Below are positions 12,250 through 23,570 of a stretch of 64,000 nucleotides of DNA, piece after piece. The DNA lies in contig OX424561.1 of the NCBI GenBank assembly GCA_949152475.1, positions 21,260,481 through 21,324,480 of the forward strand, given 5' to 3'. The translations under genes were made by a program, and so were the position numbers. The notes under the pieces were generated by a model. It had not been told where the DNA came from and ran no database searches. It saw only the letters and a program-made list of their open reading frames with translations. Within the stretch, counting starts at the first letter, position 1; each line of letters starts with the position of its first letter. The stretch comes from Terebella lapidaria. Taxonomy: Eukaryota; Annelida; Polychaeta; Terebellida; Terebellidae.

Positions 12250-12955
12250 ATATACTGGACAAATAAAATTGATTGTCAGTCGCATTAATAACGTCTATAT
12301 CCGTTGGCATTGTAAAGTCGACTGCAAACTTTATCAAGAATTCAGCGATTTTTATATTTTCTAAGAGTAGTATAGAGTCAAAATCACAGCAACATCTCAT
12401 TCCCGAGTACAAAGTTCTCGACAGCTGAGCATTAGCATTGACGGTATTTCCCATACACATAATCCGCTGATCTGTACTTAACGCTTCACTGACCAGTGGC
12501 ACGAGATATTTTCAGTGAATCGCAATAGATATTTGCACGTCAATTTGATATGGATATCAATGGGATACTTGAAATTGAAGAGTAGGTTATTAATCACGAA
12601 TATATGCACTCGTTGTAGTTAAGAAACTTAACCATGTACATGTAATGTTTCGTGTACGCAACATAAGTTGCATTTGTTCCAGCAACATTCAACTCTATTT
12701 ATACCGTCGATCGCTTATTCGCGTCACCTTCATAGATATATGCAGAATATGTATTCCAAAATTCACGTAAGTTTCTTCCGAAACGGCCGAGATATGAACC
12801 AAAATTGCACATGGTATTAAAAAATTGAACTTACCAAATGTAACCGATACGCAATTTTAAATGGTATTTTATAATCAAGCCATCTAGGCGAGAGTACAAG
12901 AAAATCGTGGTTCAGTCACTGCTTTATTTGCCCCACGGTTCTTGGGCCCATGTCA
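12250..12955. other. Intergenic, no gene recognised
   Basis: AT-rich, with no convincing exon on either strand. The following 12.96-13.25 kb is related to DNA at 23.28-23.5 kb, in front of gene C. Confidence 0.4.
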
Positions 12956-13258
12956 CGCACTCTAATCTACTAATACTACTCACACAATGATTTGATCCGT
13001 CTGGCACATTTTTAATCTTCATTGAATTTAGAACAAGAAATAATTGTAACTGGGATACATGTTCATAGGTCGATGTTTGTTTTTCGCATTCACACAACAA
13101 GGCTGTTTCATTTGTTGTGTTTACCAAATTGTTGGCAATACATATTCCTCATATAGTAATATAGACTATTCTGGGTAACTTATCATTGTTAGCAACTATT
13201 CATATCGTACAACCAGAAAGGGTTTCATCGACAAAAACCAAGCGAGTCAAAATCAAGT

Positions 13259-15182
13259 ATGGAAAATACGGCGACAAGTTTAAAAGTTTGCGTTCTCACG
13301 TTCTTTGTGATACACGGACTCAAGCAATACGTGGGTGAGTACGTGGTATCCTAATCAGTACATGACGCCAATCTACACCTTCATCATCACCTAGTGTCCT
13401 TCCCGTTTTGCTCTACGATGCACCGTTTCCTATGACGAAAATGAGAAATCCGACTCATCGAAGAAAGTCAGGTCGTAGGCAAACTTTACCCAACACCCTT
13501 AAACATGTTTGTTGAGTCGACGGTTCCGAATATAAATTCCACTCGCTATATGTCGTACTGTTTCAAAGATATTGACGAACATGTTGGTGAGCCGCCAGCT
13601 AGTTAAAGAATGGTTACCGATTGCCTCCCTGCCGGGCGCCTGGCATATAGGATAGGAATCGGGGTAAAGCTGTACAAGAGATCAAAGTGTCTCATAAGCC
13701 CAATTGAGGCTGGCCCTTTCAATAGGGGTGACACTATAATAAAAAACACTTTACTTTTTATCACCCTTCTTAAAATCATATACTGCTTATGAACGGGCAA
13801 ATATACTGGTTCCGGTATTCAGAATAAAATTTTCAAGAATATAGTATTCAAGATCAGAGAGATCGGGGGCCTTAACTGAAATGGGTAAACTAATGAGGGC
13901 CCAAACCCGGTCCATGTTTGAGTCCGTCAAGTGTATGGTGTCAAAAAGTTATCAGGGAAGTCTCAAGGATCGATGACTCAGCAAAATGATTTCGAGCGTT
14001 ATAGGTCGAAGGCACTTTGAAGGCACTTTGGAAGATTGACCATAAAGTCAGATGTGCTTCCCTGGTGGTATATGGATGACATGTACACGTCCATTGCCGC
14101 GTATATCGTGTCTATGGTAATAGTGTTGATGAGTTACACTTTGAATATCAGTGACAATTTTGAACTTGAAGCCGGGTAAAAAGACAATAAGGTCCTCCCA
14201 CTCACTTTCTGACAACTAATTTGTGACAAAAAAATTGTCAAACGTAAGATACATCTATGCAGGCAAACTCAAGTCAACGTGTGAAAAATTTGAATGACAT
14301 ATTAAGACTATCGAATTGCCTATTGTGATAGAATCATCGCGTACAAAAAAAATGTATCAAATTAAATGTATGGACTCCATAACAGCCGGTGAATGTGAGA
14401 GTACCGGTCCCGTCTGTGAGGACAGCTGCCACCTGCTTCCAGACGGTTACTACCAGTCGTGTCGTGGCTGTAACATCTACATGACTTGTTCTAACGGAGA
14501 CACATACGATAGACGACCATGTCCTGCCAACCTCGTCTGGGATGCCAACATCAGCGTGTGCTCATGGACCTCCACTACATGTACGGAGTGTGGTAAGTAA
14601 AGCTATCTTCCAGTGATGTCCACAGTCACCCGTCAATGTTCCCTTGTTCATCTAGGGTCTGTTATATCGAAAAAAAAAACTGTAGTCAAAAGTCAATATT
14701 ACACCTTGACGAGTTGAAGTTCTGCTTCGGACACGAATACGGCACCAAAACCACAATCTTCAAATGTCAAAACTATATCAGAAATGATTATTCTGTGAAT
14801 CCTGGCCATTGTTTACAACACATCATTGCAGAAACGACTACAATGTCGATGGAAACCAGCGAATCCCCGGTCACGACGACTGAAGCCAGTGTGTGCAGGA
14901 TTGGCCGCGTGTGTGTGGTTGACCATGTGCCCCGACTGGGCTGTAACAACACGGTGTGTACCACGTTCCCAGTCTGTGAGAACGGTACGAGTCCACAGCC
15001 ACCGTGCGAGTCTCAAGGACTCGTCCTGGACACAGACAATATCACATGTGTCGGCACAGCAGAGGTCATCTCTTCCTGTCCATGTAAGTATATTTTAGGA
15101 TATAAAATTCCAGGTTATTTCAGTGATTCAAACATTGTGTTGTTTGCAATAGGTCTATCAACAAATTGTATTTCTTACAGAA
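13259..15182 (+). CDS. Gene B: secreted chitin-binding protein with a C-terminal eight-Cys module
   Basis: Exons 13259-13334, 14386-14592, 14832-15083, then 15181-15182 supplying the last two bases of TAA; about 178 residues. Exon 1 is a signal peptide starting MENTATSLKVCVLTFF. Exon 2 is one CBM14-like module (DGYYQSC-x2-C-x2-Y-x2-C, RRPCP, NLVWD, TCTEC). Exon 3 starts with a short Thr/Ser/Pro-rich linker, then a module with eight cysteines (CRIGRVC, GCNNTVC, FPVC, PPC, ITC, SSC) that I cannot assign to a named family. Exon 3 ends with T before GTAAGT and the next acceptor is followed by AA, so the stop codon TAA is split by the intron. All introns are phase 1. Reading on past 15083 without splicing gives a tail not conserved in gene C. 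Confidence 0.78.
13335..14385. other. Intron 1 of gene B
   Basis: 1.05 kb between the signal-peptide exon and the chitin-binding exon. No element or additional exon was recognised. Confidence 0.6.
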
Positions 15183-15499
15183 ACATTGGTGCGTGTATGA
15201 TGTCGAACAGAGGAGCTCCAGAACCACACATGGTCTACAAATTATTGTCACAATCGACTGAGATAAATTACATTTGTTGGAAAAAAAATTGTTGTTGTAC
15301 ATAATTAATATGCGTATATTGTACATACGGTAATGATGATATGTAGCAACCGTGAAACTTTGAACTAGATGGAATAATCAACAAGTGTAAAGAACATGGA
15401 CTGATTCACAAACAAAGTCTAAGAAGGTTATCAGATATATGTGCAGTGTTAAGCCATTAATTTTCTTTTTTATTAAAAACGCCGATTTGACCTATTTAC

Positions 15500-16610
15500 T
15501 TGATGTGCAATTTTTCGTATGCAGAAGTCAATTGAACATTTTAGTTTGGACCTGACCTCGAAAAGTACTATTCAAGGTAATCTTAGGTCAAGGTCACCGA
15601 AAGATCTGTCACATCTGACTCGAATGATCATATAAATATGAACCATAGTTCCATCTACAGTCCTATGTATGCAAAGGTTGATTCACGCATTTTGGTTTCG
15701 AGGTGACTTTAAAATTTGCACTCGAAGTCATGTGAGATCAATTTCAAGGTCACCAAAAGATTTACTATATATGTAACATCCTATATGTCCATAACACAAA
15801 CCTAAATTTGATCTTCGAGTGTCCTGTTTGCCGCGATCATGCAATTCAGGTCCCCACTTGATGTCCTCTTACTTCAAGTTCAAGATCACCAAAACAGCTC
15901 TACTCAACAGGCATTCGATATGCAGAGCCCGTCCACACATTTCAGTTTGGACGTGACCTTGAGTTTTACCACAGGTCATATCAGGTCAAGTTCAAGGTCA
16001 CCGAAAAATCTGCCAAAAGATCTGACGTATGTCTTATATGCTCGTGATACAAACCTAAACCTAACCCCTTAAAATTTATCTGAGGTCAGTTTCACTAAAA
16101 TATACCAAAATATATTTCACCAAAATCACTAAAATATCTGCCGTATATATGACTTCCTTTACGTTCCTAATAAAAACCTATGATAGTGGTTCTATTTGCT
16201 ATTTGTTTACACGATTCAGGTTGCACATCACCTTCAGAATACCACTCGAGGTCAAGATACTCACCCAAGCTATATACAAGCTTCTTGTCTCCATGGGGCC
16301 AATTTGTGCACATAAAGCCATATTGAGACCACATTTGGTCCTTTCAAAAGATTCGAGGCATTTTCATCTTCATATGCCTCACAAATGGGCTGTGTTCTCT
16401 GTGTCATGCTTCAAGGGTGAAATTACAAAACGGTACTGAACACATTCTGAGAAAACGACATGAAAGTCAAAGATTTACTGTTTTTCTTCGAAAAAAAAGC
16501 AAAAAATAAAAAAAAAATACCAAAAGTTAAAACTTAAAAGATTAAAATGTGGACGCCGTCAAAGACGGTTAAACACAATACTGATAGGTTATCAGGTATG
16601 GCTACCTAAA
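15500..16610 (+). mobile_element. Diverged satellite-bearing element related to the GGTTACCGGAC family
   Basis: Four or so degenerate units, about 150 bp each, carry TTGGACCTGACCT, TCAAGGTCACC and GAAA(A/G)ATCTG words. The block closes with GGTTATCAGG-TATGG-CTACCTAAAAA, resembling the family tail hairpin. Short open frames inside it have no protein-like features. Confidence 0.5.
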
Positions 16611-16619
16611 AAATACCAC

Positions 16620-17114
16620 GTGCTCCAAATTGCGGGAAGTTTATATCCATCCATGACTCAGTGTTACGTCGTCACAGTACAGTTACCTCCGAACTCTTGG
16701 TTCCAATATAGCAATCTCAATGCACAAGTTCCATCATTTCAGAGTATGTGTTATGCTTTTGTCGGACTATTGAAAATATTAGAAAGTTAAACATAAACAT
16801 GACCTGACCCCAGTACAATGGTCAGATCATGGTCCACTTCGTCACATTGAGGGGTCACCACAAAAATAATAACCAGTGATGATGTTCTTCAGTTATGATA
16901 TCATTTAAATACACCTGCGGTAGGTACAGATATTGATTTCAGTGTGAAACAACACAAAATACAAACACAACGAAAAACGTCTCCCATGTACCATTTTATA
17001 ATATTGGGATGTGTATTAAGGTTAAGAATTAGAATGATTTTTTTTCAAGTGCCTTTAAAACACATCTCAGGAATGTTCAAATGTCAAAGATGAATTGTTG
17101 TGCATGTAATACAT
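16620..17114. other. Intergenic, no gene recognised
   Basis: No exon or element boundary could be supported here. Confidence 0.35.
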
Positions 17115-17235
17115 GTGCTATGTATAGGATAATGCCCTAGGCAGAGTATTTCTCACGAATAGAGACCGAGGCCGAAGGCCGAGGTTTCTATTCGTGAGGA
17201 ATACGAAGCCGTAGGCATTATCCGACATAGTGCAT
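17115..17235. repeat. Long imperfect palindrome
   Basis: Two arms meet at GAGGCCGAAGGCC near 17170-17180. The inner 22 bp (CTCACGAATAGA, CCGAGGCC) are almost perfectly inverted, and outer parts such as GGATAATGCC match again at 17215-17224. The arms contain few protein-like features and are probably a short fold-back element. A poly-C tract follows immediately. Confidence 0.75.
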
Positions 17236-17238
17236 GCA

Positions 17239-17300
17239 CCCCCCCCCCCCCCCCACACACACATTTCTGGTTCAAGCCACTACCACCCCCCCCCCCCCCC
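17239..17300. repeat. Two poly-C tracts
   Basis: Runs of 16 C (17239-17254) and 15 C (17286-17300), separated by a CA-rich stretch. Confidence 0.9.
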
Positions 17301-17600
17301 ATACACTTTACGAAATTCACTATATATATCAAAAGAACAAAACTGCAAATGCAAGGCACAGTCCTTGCCCAATCAAGTGTATCCGTCAGGAAAGCTTTGG
17401 ATCTATTACTCGCTACAGAAACTGTTTCACCACATGACTCAGCTCATAGATTTGTACCTTCAACCCTAGCCCGCATTCCGTTGTCATGGCTACAGTATGC
17501 ATGGTTCCAATTGAGTGTGTTTCTGGTGGACTCGCATTGTGCCTTTGAGCTGTTTTCTCCCCCTAGTAACGCGTTTGTGAGTATTGCTCAAATGGAACCC

Positions 17601-17608
17601 TATAAAAA
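17601..17608 (+). promoter_or_regulatory. Candidate TATA box (TATAAAAA)
   Basis: Consensus TATA sequence in a locally CpG-rich stretch, about 230 bp before a GTGAGT donor at 17833. It would serve the candidate small spliced gene ending at 18.5 kb. A second TATA-like word lies at 17707. Confidence 0.4.
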
Positions 17609-18053
17609 CAAACGCGGCAAAACGCGCGCTCACTTTGAAACAGCAAGCTACGTGACATCAACTTTTCGTGATGAAAAATGCAACACATGAATACGATGCA
17701 TGCGGATATAAACGCGTGTTCTGACGCGCTTGTTTGTTGGATACAGTTGCAAAGTCTTATTCCTGGGAATGACTCAAAAAATTTTGTCTAACCAGATGCA
17801 GTACATGAACAACATACCAGATTTGTAAACCGGTGAGTATATCACTTTTTTTTTTGAGTTCAAAACAAAATTAGCATTTTCTCCTTCTGCATTATCCAAC
17901 GGGTTGTACCCGTGTACAAAGAATTGAATCATAATTTATGCCCGAACAAATATTTTTATCCTGCGTTCTTTCAATCCTTATAAGAAAATAAAAATACACA
18001 TGTATTTACAGAATTCCTCGTAAAACCACAACGGCGATTATAAAGTTTGATCC

Positions 18054-18398
18054 ATGACTTCCATGACTTCAACGTCCGACTGGTAAGTAAAGTTTTTTTG
18101 TGTGCTATTCGTGCATTTAATTTATATGGCGGAGTGAAAGTTCTGTTCAAATTGTTCCCATAATACCTATGCTGAATAGCTATAAACTAGATTTGAAGAG
18201 GAAAAATCAACATTCATGCTTGTATTTTTCATTCATGTTTGCAGGAAAATTACGTTATGCGTGATCTCTGGAGGCTTCTCTAGGATTCCGGTACATTTGC
18301 GGATGTGGAATATCGCAGGATTATTATCAAAACCTCCGGAATTCCAAGGATATTGTGGATATATACGTTTTCACTGGATTTCTGCAGAAGGCGGATGA
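18054..18398 (+). CDS. Candidate small spliced gene, 60 residues, unknown function
   Basis: A coherent transcript model can be read: TATA box 17601; 5' UTR exon ending at 17832 (CCG|GTGAGT); exon 18012-18082 (acceptor TTTACAG, donor TG|GTAAGT); exon from 18245 (acceptor TTTGCAG); AATAAA at 18523. The CDS is 18054-18082 plus 18245-18398 (TGA), starting MTSMTSTSDW, with the Trp codon split by the intron. The protein has no signal peptide or membrane span that I can see, and it is rich in Gly, Ile and aromatic residues. I do not recognise it. It could equally be a non-coding RNA with a chance short frame. Confidence 0.4.
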
Positions 18399-18522
18399 TT
18401 TCATGAACCAAATGTCCAAAAATTAACAACTGTTGTGACCCATGGATTAAACTCACACACCATAGCGATCAGCTGTTTATGTACATCGAGTAATATAAGT
18501 CTGATACATGTATATGCTTGGC

Positions 18523-18528
18523 AATAAA
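18523..18528 (+). promoter_or_regulatory. Poly(A) signal AATAAA, candidate small gene
   Basis: About 125 bp after the 18398 stop, a normal distance for a compact 3' UTR. Confidence 0.4.
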
Positions 18529-18659
18529 AAATACAATTCCGGTGTGTTTATTGTGTCCACCAGTATTGATTTATTTTCATTCAATACCTGGGACAGGTAT
18601 TTATTGGAAATAGATACCTCTGTGGGAGGTATTTATTACAAATAGATACCTGCTCGAGA

Positions 18660-20400
18660 CAATGGAATCATGCACTATGAGTGATGATCTTCACAACAAC
18701 AAACAAATGTTGTCGGCCGTGGTGTCACATGCAGCTATACTGTCCATGGAAATATATGTGTACCACCGTGACGAAGTTAACAGGTGGTATACAAATCACA
18801 CGTTTTCAGTAGTCGATGTACCTACTTTCTGTTTGGAACATTAAAAGATCGTGCACATGCATGAACATTTTATATCACATATGTTTGAACTATTTTTTAC
18901 AATATACTCATATTTGTATTCACTTTTACTAAACTAACATCATTTGTTAAAAAAATTCTGACAAACGTTTCCAGTGCTTCACATATCCCACTACTTTGAT
19001 ATGTTCAAAATATGTAAAGATGAACTTATATGTGTATTTATTATATTGCTATGCACAGAGATCTTCAAAACAAATAAAAACGCTGTTCGCTATGATGTCA
19101 CATGCAGTATAATGTCAATGTGTGATCACAACGAAGTCAACAGCTAATCAGTTGGCGTATCATCACTGACTACTAGGTCAACGCTATTATTCTAGGGTCG
19201 TGTGAATGTACAGCATCCCATTGATTTCCACACCTTGATTCACGTGCATATATATTATATAGAGATTGTGTGAGCTATGTGTCATTGTTCCAACTGATAA
19301 AGAAACATGATTTTAATTGTTCTCATTCCCCCACAATATACACTATTTACATCCCCTACACTTACATTATATTTTCATGGTTCACCAAGATCACTGTTCC
19401 TCACAATAGTACACCTATCTAATCAAAAAGTCATTTACAGTATTTTGCCTGCCTGTACAAAGGCTAGATTTGTAGTCGTGACGAAGTTAACAGGTAAGAG
19501 AGGATGCACAAAAGTTTCAATTTTAATAATCAGCAGAACATAGAAGGGTTGGAACACCTGGGATTTAGTATAGAGGGATGCCAAACAGGAAATAAACGTC
19601 CATAATCGGAGTCTTTACACCACAGCTACTCGAAATTTCACAGATAGTACATATAAAGTAGTGTGAATTAACTTCGTCACGAAGGTATCATTTCAATTTA
19701 CTGCAAGTTATTCTGTCATTCCCTGTAGTATATTTATTTTATTCGCATAAGATCATAAAACAGGCATTAGCCACTGCATCGTAACATTTATGCAATAAAT
19801 AGGCTTGATATTGAGGGACTGGATTGGATATTTGAAAATATGTTAACTTCGTCACGATGAAAAAAGTTATCACTGATATAGCCTATGTCAGCCATTCTAC
19901 AACAATAGAACACATGCAATACCATGTGTAGAAGTCAGACACGCTGTACTAACGTACAATATGTTTAGCTTGCTCGTCGTTGCATTGAGCGCCTCCAAGA
20001 TGTACCTGATAGGTAAATAATACGAAAATAACAGACTGGATATATGTGCTTACCAGTGAATGTATCTTTCTCTACATATTGTGCATGGCGCCAAACATTT
20101 TCAGTATCTGCAGACACGTGCGCCCGCTCAAATCCCGCGCTTTGATAACATGCGGTAAATCACGGTTACACACAGGACCCAAAAATCAGACGCCAATGTG
20201 ACGAAGGTAACTGTGACGAAGTTAACACATAAAATGACCACTTCGTATGATCCACTGCTGTCTAGTAAATAATATAACACCATTGCTGTCTGTCACAAAT
20301 ACTTATCACTGTTATGATAGCCAGTTGATATCAAGTCGTCGAGTATATATTATCACGTCATCCTATTGAAAACACTGTGACGAAATTAACGATCTTAACG
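18660..20400. repeat. Region with scattered GTGACGAAGTTAAC motifs
   Basis: The 14-bp word or a close variant occurs at 18768, 19128, 19478, 19668 (inverted), 19842 (inverted), 20198, 20213 and 20377. The first two sit in longer related stretches that share GATGTCACATGCAG-like sequence about 370 bp apart, so at least part of this is an old, diverged repeat. No gene is otherwise evident. Confidence 0.55.
19961..20012 (+). CDS. Possible orphan signal-peptide exon
   Basis: ATG followed by 16 codons, mostly hydrophobic (MFSLLVVALSAS...), ending in phase 1 before GTAAAT. This is the layout of the first exons of genes A-D. No matching downstream chitin-binding exon was found before gene C, so it may be a relic or chance. 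Confidence 0.2.
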
Positions 20401-21546
20401 GGGTCGCAGGTCTTCCCAATGTTTGGTGCCGTGTTGAACCACGACAACTTGATATAGGACTTCCTTGAAACTCACAAAATGTTGATACACCATCATTTAG
20501 CATGAAACAACTGAAACTGATGCTAGCGTGTCTGTGATATACTCATAATACTGGAACGGTTGATAAGTAGAATTTATTTAGACATTACTAAAAATCGTCA
20601 GAAATCATTAATATCAAGTGGAAAACAGTGATAGCATTCAGTATTCTTTCTAGATGTTATGTGTGATGAAAATATGTATGTATGTTGAGTGTATATTGGT
20701 ATTTATGGTTTAGTAAGCATGATACAAAGGAACCATATAAGAAAAAGACATACAAAAAGTCGTTTATATAGGCCAGTTTTGATGCCATGGTACAGTGAGT
20801 ATGGCAGGTTAGTACAGATAAATATATATTTCTACATTTGTTTTATCCATATCTATCAAGTTATGTCATGAAAAAGATACATTGGATTTTATTATTCGAT
20901 ATGACACAATGAGACATATTTTTATGTGTTTGTGTCAATTTCGTGAGAATGGACCATATATATATCACCACTATCAGTAGGGTTATACCTGACACTTTTC
21001 CAAGGCGATCCAACACAGGTGGAGGCAATATTGAAAGTAAGTTCAATTAACTCACACTATGGGGCACTAAATTCTCTGAGCTACATACTAGTATTTTGTT
21101 GAAGTAAAATATCAAAGTATTTAGAGTTGAATTTTCTGCATGCAAAACTAGGGTAGAATTTTGTTGTTAGGGCAGACGGGGGGGGGGGGGGCAATTTCTT
21201 ATGGTAATCTCCATGGAAACGAAGTGAAGATATAGTCCTGAATGTCATGGACAGTGAAACTTGTGTTTGAAGACTACTGGTCATGAAAGAACATCCTGAG
21301 ATTTCAGAGACCGAACAATGTCCATTTATGATGTACTCTGACTATCTTGGATAAGCAATCTGCAAAAGACCACCTCTTGGTCAGCAAACTTGTTTTGTAC
21401 AAGTGACAAGTGGCAATTTGAGTCAAATTATGTATGTCCATGTCATGTTGGGAATTCCATACATGAACATAAACATAATCATGTCAAGAAATAAATGAAA
21501 TCTAGTAACAATTTGGTTGTCCAGCAATCAGACTTTCAACAAACAA
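20401..21546. other. Intergenic, no gene recognised
   Basis: AT-rich. Includes a poly-G run of 14 at 21178-21191. No supported exon. Confidence 0.4.
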
Positions 21547-21735
21547 CTACTGTTCAGAATCTTGACAGCTTTCATCGTCATCATCACTGACAGTCTCCTG
21601 TATGACTGGTTCCTTGCGTGGACGGCCGTGGACCAGGCTGTAATACAGTGAGCTGGGATTCTTGAGCAACACATCAGGAGGCGCGAACTCTGACACCTCG
21701 CCGTCTTGCATCACAAGGATCCGCATGATATACAT
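21547..21735 (-). pseudogene. Last exon of an ABCC (MRP-type) ABC transporter, isolated
   Basis: Minus-strand frame RILVMQDGEVSEF, then PPDVLLKN and SSLYYSLV, followed by an acidic tail and a TAG stop. This is the conserved end of the second nucleotide-binding domain of ABCC transporters, just after the H-loop region (typical form: D-R-(I/V)-L-V-x-(D/E)-x-G-x-(V/I)-x-E-(F/Y)). ABCC proteins are plasma-membrane exporters of conjugated anions. The preceding H-loop exon was not found upstream on this strand, and no clean acceptor AG directly precedes the RILVM codons. It is most likely a stranded fragment, though a distant upstream exon beyond a long intron cannot be excluded. Confidence 0.65.
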
Positions 21736-22199
21736 GTGTCACCAAAGGTAAAACTTTGTGTTCAAGGGTTAAGACGATATCCATCGTATATTTTGATATG
21801 GACAGTCTCGTGTGCAGATATCCAGTGAATATGGTATCCTCGATATTTCGATATTCCAGTGATATTCCATATCCCAATACGTAAAGAAATCCTTCAGATA
21901 CCTGCAGATCTAATCTCCATCATGCACATTCCCTGCAAATATAATAAAATACATAGGTATACAAAACCATAAAAGCTTGTCTGGCATAATGGTGTATATT
22001 TAGCGTATATATTCACAATTTTGAACAGGGCATACCAGTTGTTTCAGGCATAAATGGCGCAACTAAGAAAACATCTTTACTCGAGCATATGAAATCGTTA
22101 ATGTTTGGCGTGTCCTTTTAATTGTAGCATATAATGTATTTTCGGCGTGCATTTATATCTATTTATACCCTGATTTTTCAAACCCGTTCACACCGTTTT

Positions 22200-22741
22200 T
22201 TGCCGATATTTTTTTTAAGATGGCAAATGGTATCCTAATATAACATCGCATAGAGATACTTTACCTGAGAGTCGAAAGACAACTTTCTACCCAATTCCAG
22301 ACTTCTAATAGAGAAAATGAAAAAGTTGGCAATCTACCCCAATACTAAATTTTGACCCAATCATTTTTGGTGTAAACGAGTTGGGAAGATAAGAGTTTGC
22401 AATTCGTATCCGTTTTCTTGGAATATGGACCATGATAATCACATCACCGTGCACTGTATAGCCGCTTGTATATCCCGTTTGACTATCCGAATGTTACATT
22501 CCCACATCACGGAGCGTATACCGTGGAGCTTACTGTGACAAAAGCGGGCGCGTCTGTTGTCGTATTTCCATTCAAAATATTTCATTTGAGCAATATTCAT
22601 GATCGAGTTACCAGGGAGGAAAGAACAACTCAAACGCACTCAGCGAAACAACCAGAAAATCATTCAATCCGAAGCGCTTGAACTGTAGCCCTAACAATAG
22701 AACACCGTCGGTCAACTGGGACACGCATTTGAATGGCCACT
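22200..22741. repeat. Duplicated intergenic block, right copy
   Basis: Counterpart of the block at 11.34-12.09 kb, with the shared GTTGGCAATCTACCCCAAT phrase at about 22325. No gene recognised. Confidence 0.45.
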
Positions 22742-22878
22742 AGGGCCCAAGTACCATACACTGCTCCTTAATACTACTCGTTCACTGAAAACATACCATT
22801 TAATCCGTCTCGCACCTTTTTAATCTTTATTGAAAATAGAGGACGGCGCAGGATATAATACTTGGGCCGGAACGAGTA
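22742..22878. mobile_element. Miniature inverted-repeat element (copy 2)
   Basis: Same body and termini (GGGCCCAAGTACCATACAC... and ...ATAATACTTGGGCC) as the element at 12109. No clear target duplication. Partial relatives lie at 22.98-23.07 and 23.28-23.36 kb. Confidence 0.6.
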
Positions 22879-23570
22879 TATATCTGAGTTGAGTCTAAGG
22901 CAGCGCTTTACAGTTTTCACCTGCTGTTGATCGGGATTCTTGGTTCCGCTTCACCGCATTTGAAAATTGTTTTGCAAATCAGACACAAATAATGTACGCT
23001 GCTCAGTACTACTCGTCCAGTAAAAACATAACATATAATCCGTCTCGCACCATTTTAATCCTATTGAATAGAGAAACAGTTGACACAGTTATTTGACCCC
23101 CAAAATGTAGTGTGTTACTGTATACAGTGTGCTGAGTGGTTGGGGTGAGGGTGGGGGCATAGGTTGTTGGAGGGGGTGGTGCGTTCACTATGTAGGAGAA
23201 TACCTCGAGAGGGCCCGCGCGCTTCAAGCGCTGGGCCCTCTTGAAGGCAAAGACCTCAAACTTAGACCTTCTCCTTTACGTAATACTACTCATCCATTGA
23301 ATGAATATCATTTAATCCGTTTCGCACAGTTTTAATCTTCATTGAATTTAAAACAAGGAGAACCTGCGATACATGTACAATAGACGGCTACAAATTTGCT
23401 TTTGTGTATAGGCTACGCTTTCACACATCAAGGGTGTTTCCGTTCGCAATGTTCCATTCACTGATCATCTAACGTTGGAGAATTATATATGTATGATCAC
23501 TGCCAGTGGTCACCTTCATTCGTCGACAAGTAACTCGAGAGTGAACAGCAGTATTCATCCGGCGTCAAAG

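Noticed and set aside
14636-15304. 222-codon frame covering gene B exon 3 as a single exon
   Set aside because: Its first 65 codons are intron sequence before a good acceptor at 14831 and its end reads through a GTAAGT donor. Only 14832-15083 is conserved with gene C.
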